Positions 23,400 to 31,367 of a stretch of 32,087 nt of DNA are shown piece by piece. The notes beneath the pieces are model-generated. The model was not told the DNA's origin and did no database searches. It saw only the letters and a list, made by a program, of their open reading frames with translations. Origin of the DNA: an uncultured Ruminococcus sp. GTDB taxonomy: Bacteria > Bacillota > Clostridia > Oscillospirales > Ruminococcaceae. The position numbers and the translations under genes are program-made. The stretch spans positions 1-32,087 of the forward strand of contig URTF01000019.1 in assembly GCA_900550695.1 (NCBI GenBank), given 5' to 3'. Numbering within the stretch: the stretch's first letter is position 1; every line of letters begins with the position of its first letter.

Positions 23400-25367
23400 T
23401 CAGCTCTCCATTTCTTCCGAAAGCACAAGCCATTCATCGGAGTATTCAGCGGAAAGCAGCTTTTTCTGCTCAAATTCGGCGCATTTTTCCTGCATAAGCT
23501 GATAATCCTGACAAACCTCCGGAGAAGCCATTTCTTCCTGCAAAGCCTGCATTTCCGCTTCGAGCTTTTCGATCTCCTTTTCAAGCTCACGGATACGGTT
23601 TCGCTTTTTGGCATCTGCCGAACGCTGCTCCTTACTTCTGTAAGCCTTAACGCTCTTTTCAGCAGCTTCCTGTTTTGCTTTTTCCGCTTTCTGTGCTTCA
23701 AGCTGCTTTTCCTCGGCAAGCTGTTTTGACCGTTTTACTTCCATATACTCATCAAATCCGCCGTTAAAGCTTTCGACAGAATCGGGGGTAATCTCAAGTA
23801 TTCTCGTTGCAAGTCTGTTAAGAAGATAACGGTCGTGCGATACGAAAATTATCGTTCCGTCATAATCGCAGAGAGCCTTTTCAAGGACTTCCTTTGTATC
23901 AATATCAAGGTGGTTCGTAGGCTCGTCCAGGATCAGAACATTTCCTCGTTCAAGCATCATTATAGCAAAACAAAGCTTTGCACGTTCGCCGCCGCTTATA
24001 ACGCTTATCGGCTTGAAAACATTCTCTCCGACCATGCGTACAGAGCCGAGAATAGAACGTATCTCCAAGTCGCTCATTGTGCGGTAGCGTGAGTGAACCT
24101 CTTCCATAACTGTCTTATTGAAATCAAGCTGCGAATTTTCCTGATCGAAATAGGATATCTTTATGTTCTTTGTCCATTCGACCGAACCGTGAGAGCAGGG
24201 GAGTATGTGCTGGATAATTTTCAGCAAAGTCGATTTTCCGATACCGTTTGAGCCGATGATACCAAGCTTTTCTCCACGCTTGACCTCAAATGAAAGGTTA
24301 TCAACGAGCGTTTTTCTGTCATAACCACTGCCGACCGAAACATCGATATTTTTTACCGTAAGAACATCGATCGGAGGTGCAATATCATACTCAAACTTTA
24401 TCTTCGCAGACTTAGTGTTTGTTACAGGCTTCTCAATAAGCTCCATAGCTTCAAGCTTCTTTATACGGCTTTTCGCCATATTTGAAGTCGTAGCACGGAC
24501 AAGGTTTCTGTCAATGAAGTCCTGAAGCTTTGCAATTTCCTCCTGCTGTGCCTCGTATTCTTTCATCTGACGGATAACGTCAGCTTCTTTAAGCTTAGTA
24601 AAAGCGGAGTAGTTGCCCTTGTAGCGTTTGAGCCTGCCACGCTCGATCTCGCAGGTCGAAGTCGTAAGCTTGTCAAGGAAGTATCTGTCATGCGAAACGA
24701 TGAGCAGTGCGCCCTTGTAATCTTTCAGATAATCTTCAAGCCACATTATTGTGTTGAAATCAAGATGGTTCGTAGGTTCATCGAGGATAAGCAGGTTCGG
24801 ATTTTCAAGCAGCAGCTTTGAAAGAGCAAGACGTGTCTTTTCACCGCCGCTCAGAGTTGAGATAACTCTGTCGTAGGTTTCCGTGCCGAAGCCCATACCG
24901 TTGAGGACTTTGTTTATCTTTACGTTGATAAGATAACCGTCATTCGATTCAAAAATCGCAGTTTTACGGGCATATTCTTCCGATATCTCTGCAAATTTTT
25001 TCTCATCGCTGTGAGCCTCGGGCGAAGCCATTGTTTTTTCAAGCTCACGCAGTTCATCGCCTATCTTTAACAGCCACGAAAAAACCGATGTCATCTCTTC
25101 AATGATAGTCGATGAGCGGTCAAGTCCCGTATTCTGCGCAAGGAAACCGATAGAAGCACTTTTGGTCACTGCAACACGGGCAACATTCGGTTCGGGCTGT
25201 GTTTCGGGTTCTTCCTCACCTGTGATTATTTTTAAAAGCGTGGACTTTCCGCAACCGTTTACGCCGACAAGTCCGATGCGGTCGTTATCTTCGATCGTCA
25301 GCGCAACATTATCAAGAACGGTGTTTCCGTTATATATCTTGCTGACATTTTCAAGTGATAAAATCAT
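23400..25367 (-). CDS. ABC-F family ATPase (YdiF/Uup-like)
   Basis: Soluble protein with two ABC ATPase domains and no membrane domain, 655 aa. Walker A1 is GVNGCGKST with K41, then LSGGEKTRLALS and LLILDEPTNHLD. The interdomain linker (about 235-325) contains VRATTSNMAKSRIKKLEAME, typical of the ribosome-binding P-site tRNA-interacting motif. The second domain has GSNGIGKST, ISGGERAKLCF and LILDEPTNHLD. A charged C-terminal coiled coil (about 545-640) resembles YdiF or Uup rather than the short resistance proteins. ABC-F proteins act on the ribosome E site to resolve stalled translation. GGAGAAC precedes the ATG. It has its own promoter and ends 149 bases before padR. Confidence 0.93.
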   Translation of the reverse strand: MILSLENVSKIYNGNTVLDNVALTIEDNDRIGLVGVNGCGKSTLLKIITGEEEPETQPEPNVARVAVTKSASIGFLAQNTGLDRSSTIIEEMTSVFSWLLKIGDELRELEKTMASPEAHSDEKKFAEISEEYARKTAIFESNDGYLINVKINKVLNGMGFGTETYDRVISTLSGGEKTRLALSKLLLENPNLLILDEPTNHLDFNTIMWLEDYLKDYKGALLIVSHDRYFLDKLTTSTCEIERGRLKRYKGNYSAFTKLKEADVIRQMKEYEAQQEEIAKLQDFIDRNLVRATTSNMAKSRIKKLEAMELIEKPVTNTKSAKIKFEYDIAPPIDVLTVKNIDVSVGSGYDRKTLVDNLSFEVKRGEKLGIIGSNGIGKSTLLKIIQHILPCSHGSVEWTKNIKISYFDQENSQLDFNKTVMEEVHSRYRTMSDLEIRSILGSVRMVGENVFKPISVISGGERAKLCFAIMMLERGNVLILDEPTNHLDIDTKEVLEKALCDYDGTIIFVSHDRYLLNRLATRILEITPDSVESFNGGFDEYMEVKRSKQLAEEKQLEAQKAEKAKQEAAEKSVKAYRSKEQRSADAKKRNRIRELEKEIEKLEAEMQALQEEMASPEVCQDYQLMQEKCAEFEQKKLLSAEYSDEWLVLSEEMES

Positions 25368-25424
25368 ATATGTTCTCCATTATTTTCTTTTTCAAAGTAT
25401 TTTTACAATAAAACTCCATTATTG

Positions 25425-25452
25425 ATTATACCATATTCTGAAAATAAGTCAA
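25425..25452 (-). promoter_or_regulatory. Promoter of the ABC-F gene
   Basis: On the minus strand TTGACT (25447-25452) and TATAAT (25425-25430) with a 16-base spacer and an upstream TG, making an extended -10. The -35 directly follows the U-tract of the leu operon terminator. Transcription should start around 25418-25420. Confidence 0.8.
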
Positions 25453-25453
25453 G

Positions 25454-25487
25454 AAAAAAGCCGTCCGAATTTTTATCGAACGGCTTT
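25454..25487 (-). terminator. Terminator of the leuCDB operon
   Basis: On the minus strand AAAGCCGTTCGA pairs with TCGGACGGCTTT (plus-strand arms 25457-25468 and 25476-25487, one mismatch, 7-base loop) followed by TTTTTTCTT. It lies 16 bases after the leuB stop. Confidence 0.85.
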
Positions 25488-25502
25488 ATAAAAAATGAAA
25501 TT

Positions 25503-26585
25503 TTATATATTTGCTGCGATAACATCGCCCATTCCCGAGCAGGAAACCTTTTTCATACCCTCGGACATAATATCACCGGTACGGTAACCGTCTTTGAGAG
25601 CCTTGTCAACAGCCTTTTCAACAGCATCAGCTTCTTTGTCCATATCGAATGAGTAACGAAGCATCATTGCTGCGGAAAGTATCGTTGCGATAGGATTTGC
25701 AATGTTCTGACCTGCAATATCGGGAGCAGAGCCGCCGCTCGGTTCATAAAGACCAAACTTTGTATCATTAAGGCTCGCAGAAGAAAGCATACCGATAGAG
25801 CCTGTTATCATCGAAGCCTCATCGGAAAGGATATCGCCGAACATATTCTCCGTAAGAACAACATCAAACTGTGCAGGATCTTTAACGAGCTGCATTGCAC
25901 AGTTGTCAACGAGCATGTGTTCAACCTCAACTTCGGGATAGTCAGCGGCAACTTCGTTCACTATTTTTCTCCAAAGTCTTGAAGAATCGAGAACGTTTGC
26001 CTTGTCAACACTTGTAACCTTTTTGCGGCGCTTCATTGCAATATCGAATGCACGGACTGCAATGCGGCGGATTTCCTTTTCGCTGTATGTGAGCGTATCT
26101 GTTGCAGTCATAACGCCGTCAACTTCCTCGGTCTTTCTTGCACCGAAGTAAAGTCCGCCTGTAAGCTCACGCATAATTACCATATCAAAGCCGCGGTCAG
26201 CAATCTCAGCCTTAAGAGGGCAAGCCTCTTTAAGTTCGCTGTAAAGAACAGCAGGGCGAAGATTTGCAAAAAGGTTGAGTGACTTTCTTATCTTAAGAAG
26301 ACCTGCTTCGGGGCGCTTGTCAGCAGGAAGCTTATACCAAGGCGAGGTCGAGGTGTTTCCGCCGATAGACCCCATAAGTACAGCATCGGAAGCCTTTGCC
26401 TTTTCGATAGTTTCATCGGTGAGCGGAACTCCGTTCACATCGATTGAACAGCCGCCCATAAGGAGCTGTTCATAATTGAAGGTATGACCAAACTTTTCCG
26501 CAACCTTGTCAAGAACTTTCATTGCCTCGGTAACGATCTCAGGACCGATCCCGTCACCCTTTATAACAGCGATATTTTTATTCAT
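25503..26585 (-). CDS. leuB: 3-isopropylmalate dehydrogenase LeuB
   Basis: Third step of leucine synthesis: NAD+-dependent oxidation and decarboxylation of 3-isopropylmalate to 2-oxoisocaproate. The 360 aa start with IAVIKGDGIGPEIV. They contain RELTGGLYFGAR, the substrate-binding and catalytic block KKVTSVDKANVLDSSRLWRKIV, the metal-binding DNCAMQL and NMFGDILSDEASM, and HGSAPDIAG-like GGSAPDIAGQNIANP. The usual His of that last motif is replaced by Gly (SGGSAPD). AAAGGAG precedes the ATG. leuD is 14 bases upstream, so leuC, leuD and leuB form one operon ending at the terminator downstream. Confidence 0.96.
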   Translation of the reverse strand: MNKNIAVIKGDGIGPEIVTEAMKVLDKVAEKFGHTFNYEQLLMGGCSIDVNGVPLTDETIEKAKASDAVLMGSIGGNTSTSPWYKLPADKRPEAGLLKIRKSLNLFANLRPAVLYSELKEACPLKAEIADRGFDMVIMRELTGGLYFGARKTEEVDGVMTATDTLTYSEKEIRRIAVRAFDIAMKRRKKVTSVDKANVLDSSRLWRKIVNEVAADYPEVEVEHMLVDNCAMQLVKDPAQFDVVLTENMFGDILSDEASMITGSIGMLSSASLNDTKFGLYEPSGGSAPDIAGQNIANPIATILSAAMMLRYSFDMDKEADAVEKAVDKALKDGYRTGDIMSEGMKKVSCSGMGDVIAANI

Positions 26586-26599
26586 CTGTATAACTCCTT

Positions 26600-27079
26600 T
26601 TACTTGATCGAATTGAGCAGACCGCCCTTGTTGATGATGTTCTGGATAAACTCGGGGAACGGTTCAGCCTGATAAGTTTCGCCCTTTGTGACATTTGTGA
26701 TCTTGCCTGTGTCGAAGTCGATCTCTACCTTGTCACCGTTTTCGATCTTCTGTGATGCCTCTTTACATTCAAGGATAGGAAGTCCTACATTGATAGCATT
26801 TCTGTAGAAAATTCTTGCAAAAGTTGTTGCAATTACGCAGGAAACACCGCTTGCCTTAATGGAAATAGGTGCGTGTTCACGGGAAGAACCGCAGCCGAAG
26901 TTTTCATTTGCAACGATGATATCACCCTGCTTAACATTCTTTACGAAATCTGGGTCAATATCTTCCATACAATGCTGTGCAAGCTCTTTAGCATCGGGGG
27001 AATTGAGGTATCTTGCGGGAATGATAACGTCTGTGTCAACGTTATCTCCGTATTTATGTACAAAACCTGAAGCTTTCAT
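26600..27079 (-). CDS. leuD: 3-isopropylmalate dehydratase small subunit LeuD
   Basis: Small subunit of isopropylmalate isomerase, which converts 2- to 3-isopropylmalate together with LeuC. The 159 aa contain the swivelling domain with GDNVDTDVIIPARYL, ENFGCGSSREHAP (the substrate-binding loop) and FARIFYRNAINVGLP. The length is that of the short LeuD2/homoaconitase-like type. AAGGAG overlaps the first ATG of the frame (27088); the next ATG at 27079 (MKASG) is correctly spaced and is chosen. It begins 16 bases after the leuC stop. Confidence 0.95.
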   Translation of the reverse strand: MKASGFVHKYGDNVDTDVIIPARYLNSPDAKELAQHCMEDIDPDFVKNVKQGDIIVANENFGCGSSREHAPISIKASGVSCVIATTFARIFYRNAINVGLPILECKEASQKIENGDKVEIDFDTGKITNVTKGETYQAEPFPEFIQNIINKGGLLNSIK

Positions 27080-27095
27080 TCGATTCATCTCCTTA

Positions 27096-28358
27096 TCACA
27101 TTACTTCTTCGGGTGAGCTGATCTTGCCCGTGATAGCTGATGCAGCAGCAACAGCAGGCGAGGAAAGATAAACCTCGGAATCGGGGTGACCCATACGTCC
27201 AACGAAGTTTCTGTTTGTTGTAGCGATAGCCTTTTCACCTGCGGCAAGGATACCCATGTGTCCGCCGAGGCAAGGACCGCAGGTCGGAGTTGAAACAGCA
27301 CAGCCTGCCTTGATGAATGTTTCCATATAGCCAAGCTTTATGCAGTCAAGATATATCTGCTGAGTTGCAGGAATAACAATGCAGCGAACATTCTTGTGAA
27401 CGTGCTTGCCTTTGAGAATTTCAGCAGCCATTGCCATATCTTCAAGTCTGCCGTTTGTGCATGAGCCGATAACTGACTGATCGATAACAACTTCGCCTAC
27501 TTCATCGATCGTGCGTGTGTTTTCGGGAAGATGAGGGAATGCAACTGTCGGCTTGATAGTCGAAAGGTCAATATCATATACTGCATCATATTCAGCATCG
27601 GGATCAGCTTCATATACAGTATAAGGACGCTTGCAGCGACCGTCCATATATTTGACAGTAACATCATCAACAGCGAAGATACCGTTCTTTGCGCCTGCTT
27701 CGATAGCCATATTTGCCATTGAAAGTCTGTCGTCCATAGAAAGGTTCTTAAGTCCGTCGCCAACAAATTCCATAGATTTGTAAAGTGCGCCGTCAACGCC
27801 GATCATACCGATGATATGGAGAATAACATCTTTGCCCATTACATACTTGTTGAGCTTACCTGTGAGATTGAATTTAATAGCGGAAGGAACCTTGAACCAA
27901 GCCATACCCGTTGCCATACCTGCCGCCATATCGGTAGAACCAACGCCGGTAGAAAACGCACCGAGAGCGCCGTAAGTACAGGTGTGACTGTCTGCGCCGA
28001 TGATGCAGTCGCCTGCGCCAACGATACCTTTTTCGGGGAGAAGAGCGTGTTCAATGCCCATTTCACCTACATCGTAGTAGTAGTCTATATCATACTTGGA
28101 CGCAAATTCACGGCACTGCTTTGAGTTCATAGCAGATTTTATGTCCTTGTTGGGAGTAAAGTGATCCATTATCATCGTGATCTTGCTCTTATCAAAAACC
28201 TTTGTGAAGCCTGCCTTGTTGAATTCATTGATAGCAACAGGGGTCGTAACATCGTTGCCGTGTACAATATCGAGCTTGCAGTTTATAAGCTGACCTGCTT
28301 TGACAGAATCAAGTCCTGCGTGGGCAGCCAGTATTTTCTGCGTCATTGTCATACCCAT
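27096..28358 (-). CDS. leuC: 3-isopropylmalate dehydratase large subunit LeuC
   Basis: Aconitase-superfamily large subunit carrying a [4Fe-4S] cluster; works with LeuD. The 420 aa match the short clostridial/archaeal LeuC2 type. Cluster ligands are C300 (GSCTNGR), C360 and C363 (CGPCLGG). DSHTCTYGALGAF and MDHFTPNKD are other family motifs. The start MGMTMTQKILAAHAG is the usual one in clostridial relatives; AAAGGA stands about 12 bases before it. It is the first gene of leuCDB and shares a short intergenic region with a divergent LysR regulator. No leuA is in the window. Confidence 0.96.
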   Translation of the reverse strand: MGMTMTQKILAAHAGLDSVKAGQLINCKLDIVHGNDVTTPVAINEFNKAGFTKVFDKSKITMIMDHFTPNKDIKSAMNSKQCREFASKYDIDYYYDVGEMGIEHALLPEKGIVGAGDCIIGADSHTCTYGALGAFSTGVGSTDMAAGMATGMAWFKVPSAIKFNLTGKLNKYVMGKDVILHIIGMIGVDGALYKSMEFVGDGLKNLSMDDRLSMANMAIEAGAKNGIFAVDDVTVKYMDGRCKRPYTVYEADPDAEYDAVYDIDLSTIKPTVAFPHLPENTRTIDEVGEVVIDQSVIGSCTNGRLEDMAMAAEILKGKHVHKNVRCIVIPATQQIYLDCIKLGYMETFIKAGCAVSTPTCGPCLGGHMGILAAGEKAIATTNRNFVGRMGHPDSEVYLSSPAVAAASAITGKISSPEEVM

Positions 28359-28393
28359 TATAAAAATCGTCCTTTCAATATTTGTTATTATAG

Positions 28394-28422
28394 TTGCATT
28401 ATAACATATTTTGTGGTATAAT
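28394..28422 (+). promoter_or_regulatory. Promoter of the LysR gene
   Basis: On the plus strand TTGCAT (28394-28399) and TATAAT (28417-28422) with a 17-base spacer and an upstream TGG (extended -10). Predicted start near 28429, about 55 bases before the regulator. Confidence 0.78.
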
Positions 28423-28426
28423 TCAA
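28398..28426 (-). promoter_or_regulatory. Promoter of leuCDB
   Basis: On the minus strand TTGAAT (28421-28426) and TATAAT (28398-28403) with a 17-base spacer and TGT before the -10 (extended). Predicted start near 28391, giving a leader of about 33 bases. It occupies nearly the same bases as the opposing lysR promoter. Confidence 0.8.
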
Positions 28427-28429
28427 ATA

Positions 28430-28464
28430 CATAATATGAATATCTGATATAAATTCAGGTTATG
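28430..28464. promoter_or_regulatory. Probable LysR-regulator binding site
   Basis: CTGATATAAATTCAG (28444-28458) contains a T-N11-A LysR box with CTGA/TCAG dyad ends, set within a wider dyad CATAA (28430-28434) and TTATG (28460-28464). Its centre is about 60 bases upstream of the predicted leuC start, the usual place for LysR activation, and just downstream of the lysR start, suiting autorepression. Confidence 0.6.
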
Positions 28465-28483
28465 AAAATTGGGAGTTGAATTT

Positions 28484-29374
28484 ATGATCTCTGAAAGCAA
28501 TCTGAACAGATACAGACTTTTCTGTGCAGTAGCCGAATGTGAAAGTATATCAAAAGCGGCAGAGCTCAACTACATAAGCCAGCCTGCGATAAGCAAAGCG
28601 ATAACAAAAATGGAAGAAAGCCTCGGAACTGTGCTGTTTAACCGAAACCATAGGGGAGTTACACTCACCGATGAGGGAAAAGTGTTCTATGACGAGCTTA
28701 AATCGGCTTTTGACATAATCAAAACAGGAGAGGACAAGCTCCGCAGCATAAATGAGCTTGGAATAGGCAGACTTAGACTCGGTGCAAGCTCTGTACTCTG
28801 CAAAGCTATGCTTTTACCGTATCTTAAAGGCTTTATCAATGAAAATCCGCATATAAAAATAACTATCGAGTGCCAGTCCTCATCAAGAATACACAAAATG
28901 CTCATGGACGGAGTTATCGATGTCGGACTTATGGTAAAACCCGATAATATGACCGAGCTTTCATTTATTTCACTGGGTGAGATCGAGGATATATTCGCCG
29001 CAACGCCGAATTATCTTGATAATCTCGCTCTGCGCAACGAATCGGACATCTTTGAGAATGCAAATATAATGCTTCTCGACAGCGAAAATGTTTCCCGTCA
29101 CCATGTTGACAAGTTTTTCAAGGAAAATAATATCGAGCCGAGGCATATTCTCGAAGTCAGCAATATGGATATGCTCATTGAATTCACCAAGATCGGAATG
29201 GGCGTTTCCTGCGTTGTAAAGCAGTTTGTTGAAAAAGAGATAGAGTGCGGTGAGCTTAGAGAAATCCCGCTTAATTCAAAGATAAACACCCGTGAAGTCG
29301 GACTTGCATTCATAAAAACCTCACGGCTGAATGCAACAATGCAAAAATTTATCGATTATGTAAATAGAGAATAA
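28484..29374 (+). CDS. LysR family transcriptional regulator
   Basis: A 296-aa LysR-type regulator. The N-terminal winged helix is RYRLFCAVAECESISKAAELNYISQPAISKAITKMEESLGTVLFNRNHRGVTLTDEG. The effector-binding domain (about 90-296) has LGASSVLCKAMLLPYLKGF and a C-terminal GVSCVVKQFVE segment. GGGAG at 28471-28475 is 8 bases from the ATG at 28484; the longer frame starts at a TTG that overlaps this site. It is divergent from leuCDB with superimposed promoters, so it most likely controls leucine synthesis and perhaps the convergent ilvB. The effector could be an isopropylmalate or a branched-chain keto acid, but this cannot be read from sequence. Confidence 0.93.
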   Translation: MISESNLNRYRLFCAVAECESISKAAELNYISQPAISKAITKMEESLGTVLFNRNHRGVTLTDEGKVFYDELKSAFDIIKTGEDKLRSINELGIGRLRLGASSVLCKAMLLPYLKGFINENPHIKITIECQSSSRIHKMLMDGVIDVGLMVKPDNMTELSFISLGEIEDIFAATPNYLDNLALRNESDIFENANIMLLDSENVSRHHVDKFFKENNIEPRHILEVSNMDMLIEFTKIGMGVSCVVKQFVEKEIECGELREIPLNSKINTREVGLAFIKTSRLNATMQKFIDYVNRE

Positions 29375-29375
29375 A

Positions 29376-29413
29376 AACTGCCGCAGGACACATAAAAATG
29401 TCTTGCGGCAGTT
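29376..29413 (-). terminator. Terminator of ilvB, between convergent lysR and ilvB
   Basis: AACTGCCGCAGGACA (29376-29390) and TGTCTTGCGGCAGTT (29399-29413) form a 15-bp stem with one G-U pair and an 8-base loop. On the minus strand TTTTTATT follows, giving a strong ilvB terminator. On the plus strand it starts one base after the lysR stop but has a poorer tail, so it may work in both directions. Confidence 0.88.
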
Positions 29414-29418
29414 GATCT

Positions 29419-31095
29419 TTACTTTATTTCAAGGATAGGTTCAGCGATAGATGCACCTGCAGGTACCATAGGAAGAACGTTGATATCCTTGTCGATAAGA
29501 CAGTTAATAAGAACGGGGTGACCCAGTGCAAGCGCCTTTTCGAGTGTAGGACGAACTTCTTCTTTCTTGCTGATAGTGTGAGCCTCAACACCAAGAGCTT
29601 TTCCGAGCATTTCAAAATCGGTAGCCTTTTCAAGCGTCGTCTGTGAGAACTTGTTGTTGTAGAAAAGCTTCTGCCACTGACGAACCATTCCGAGAACGGA
29701 GTTGTTGAATACAAGTTCGATTACAGGCAGATCATATTTTGCAAGCGTTGTGAGTTCATTCATATTCATATAGAAGCTTCCGTCGCCCGCGATATTGATA
29801 ACGTACTTGTCAGGATTGCCGACCTTGCTTCCGATAGCAGCACCCAATCCATAACCCATTGTGCCAAGTCCGCCCGAAGTTGCAATGCTGTTAGGTTTTG
29901 AGAAGTTGAAGAATTCGGCTGTCCACATCTGATGCTGACCAACTTCCGTTGTGATTATGGCATTTCCGTTCGTAAGCTCGCAAAGCGTTTCGAGAACATA
30001 CTGCGGAAGAATATCATCAGGGTCGGAAGAAACCTGAATAAGCGGATATTCAGCTTTCCACTTTTCAATTTCTGCCATCCATTCGTGATGATCCTGCTTT
30101 TCAATCTTCTTATTTATAAGGGTAAGAGCAAGCTTTATATCACCGACAACCTTATCGGTAATTTCAACATTCTTGTTGATCTCGGCACTGTCGATCTCAA
30201 ACTGAAGTATCTTTTTACCCTGCATAATTTCATCAAAGCTCTTGGCATTGCAGGTAACACGGTCGGAAAATCTCGAACCGACAACGATCATAAGATCACA
30301 TTCGCCGACAGCAAGGGAAGATGTTTTTGTGCCGTGCATACCGAGCATACCCGTATAGCGGGGATTTGTGTTGTCAAATGCAGCCTGTCCCATAAGCGTG
30401 AGCGAAACAGGGGCATCAACGAGATCTGCGAACTTGGCAAGCTCATCAAATGCGCCTGAAAGTACTGCGCCGCCGCCTGCATAGATCATCGGCTTCTTTG
30501 CTTCGGAAATTATCTTTACAGCATTTTCGATCTCTGCTTCATCAACGGAATATGTAGGCTGCAGCGGTTCTTTATGTTCAAATTCGCATTTTGCAGCAGT
30601 TATATCCTTAGGAATATCGATAAGAACAGGACCTTTTCTGCCCGAGTTTGCAATATAGAAAGCCTCTCTGATAGTGTCAGCGAGTTCATTTACATCCTTA
30701 ACGATGTAGTTATGCTTTGTGATAGGCATTGTGATGCCTGTAATATCAACTTCCTGGAAGCTGTCAAGACCGAGGAGAGCTGTTCCGACGTTTCCCGTAA
30801 TAGCAACCATAGGGATACTGTCCATATACGCAGTTGCGATACCCGTAACGAGATTAGTTGCGCCCGGACCGGATGTAGCAATAACTACGCCCGTTTTGCC
30901 GGTTGTACGGGAATAGCCGTCAGCGGCGTGTGAAGCCCCCTGCTCGTGAGAAGTAAGGATATGCTTTATCTTGTCGCTGTAATCGTAAAGTGCATCATAA
31001 ATGTTGAGTACAGCTCCGCCGGGGTAGCCGAAAACAGTATCAACTCCCTGTTCAAGAAGACATTCAAGTATGATCTGTGAACCGTTCAATATCAT
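29419..31095 (-). CDS. ilvB: Acetolactate synthase large (catalytic) subunit
   Basis: TPP-dependent enzyme that joins pyruvate with pyruvate or 2-oxobutyrate, the first common step of valine, leucine and isoleucine synthesis. The 558 aa show the pyrimidine domain with VFGYPGGAVLNIYDALY and catalytic E51 (SHEQGASHAADGYSR), SGPGATNLVTGIATAYMDS, a central FAD-like domain, and the TPP/Mg motif with D438 (GDGSF ... NN). The FAD-domain and MVRQWQ motifs indicate the biosynthetic AHAS rather than the catabolic AlsS. No ilvN regulatory subunit or ilvC lies beside it. AAAGGGAG precedes the ATG. A short upstream ORF ends two bases before it. Confidence 0.95.
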   Translation of the reverse strand: MILNGSQIILECLLEQGVDTVFGYPGGAVLNIYDALYDYSDKIKHILTSHEQGASHAADGYSRTTGKTGVVIATSGPGATNLVTGIATAYMDSIPMVAITGNVGTALLGLDSFQEVDITGITMPITKHNYIVKDVNELADTIREAFYIANSGRKGPVLIDIPKDITAAKCEFEHKEPLQPTYSVDEAEIENAVKIISEAKKPMIYAGGGAVLSGAFDELAKFADLVDAPVSLTLMGQAAFDNTNPRYTGMLGMHGTKTSSLAVGECDLMIVVGSRFSDRVTCNAKSFDEIMQGKKILQFEIDSAEINKNVEITDKVVGDIKLALTLINKKIEKQDHHEWMAEIEKWKAEYPLIQVSSDPDDILPQYVLETLCELTNGNAIITTEVGQHQMWTAEFFNFSKPNSIATSGGLGTMGYGLGAAIGSKVGNPDKYVINIAGDGSFYMNMNELTTLAKYDLPVIELVFNNSVLGMVRQWQKLFYNNKFSQTTLEKATDFEMLGKALGVEAHTISKKEEVRPTLEKALALGHPVLINCLIDKDINVLPMVPAGASIAEPILEIK

Positions 31096-31097
31096 TT

Positions 31098-31154
31098 TTA
31101 GGATCTCCCTTTCAAAAAATGAGATATCCGATCAGAGATTTTCGCCTGATACAT
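31098..31154 (-). CDS. Possible 18-residue leader ORF upstream of ilvB
   Basis: ATG at 31154 opens an 18-codon frame (MYQAKISDRISHFLKGRS) that ends with TAA two bases before the ilvB ATG. AAGGA lies 8 bases before its start and about 15 bases after the predicted transcription start. It contains the ilvB ribosome site, so its translation would affect ilvB initiation. Two Ile and one Leu codon among 18 is a modest enrichment, and no convincing attenuator stem follows. It could be a real leader peptide or chance. Confidence 0.4.
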   Translation of the reverse strand: MYQAKISDRISHFLKGRS

Positions 31155-31188
31155 CGTAAAAATCCTTATCAGATACAATATATTTAAC

Positions 31189-31217
31189 ATTTTACCTCAA
31201 AAATCTTTTTTTGTCAA
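31189..31217 (-). promoter_or_regulatory. Promoter of ilvB
   Basis: On the minus strand TTGACA (31212-31217) and TAAAAT (31189-31194) with a 17-base spacer. Start predicted near 31182, giving a leader of about 87 bases. Confidence 0.75.
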
Positions 31218-31299
31218 TGTATTTTTTTTAAAGTATGGTAAATAAAACGTTTTGCTTGACAATCTATGCTTGTTTCAATAAAACAATTCCGTAAAATAA

Positions 31300-31328
31300 T
31301 TGACTTATCAGCAAAAAAATGTTATAAT
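31300..31328 (+). promoter_or_regulatory. Promoter of the orphan membrane-protein gene
   Basis: TTGACT (31300-31305) and TATAAT (31323-31328) with a 17-base spacer and TGT before the -10. A TTGTTT/AAACAA dyad (31270-31275 and 31281-31286) just upstream may be a regulator site. The rest of the 31155-31367 intergenic space is AT-rich and shows nothing else. Confidence 0.82.
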
Positions 31329-31367
31329 ATTATAAAAGATTTTGTACGTTTTTAACGGTTGGTGAAT

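Noticed and set aside
23256..23729. A 157-codon plus-strand hydrophobic frame opposite the ABC-F C-terminus and the padR promoter
   Set aside because: Its Leu/Phe-rich composition is what the complement of a Lys/Glu-rich coiled coil encodes; its beginning overlaps the padR promoter and operator.
31096..31188. Classical transcription attenuator or T-box before ilvB
   Set aside because: No stem followed by a U-run and no T-box motif; the TTTTTT at the end of the leader is not preceded by a stable stem.
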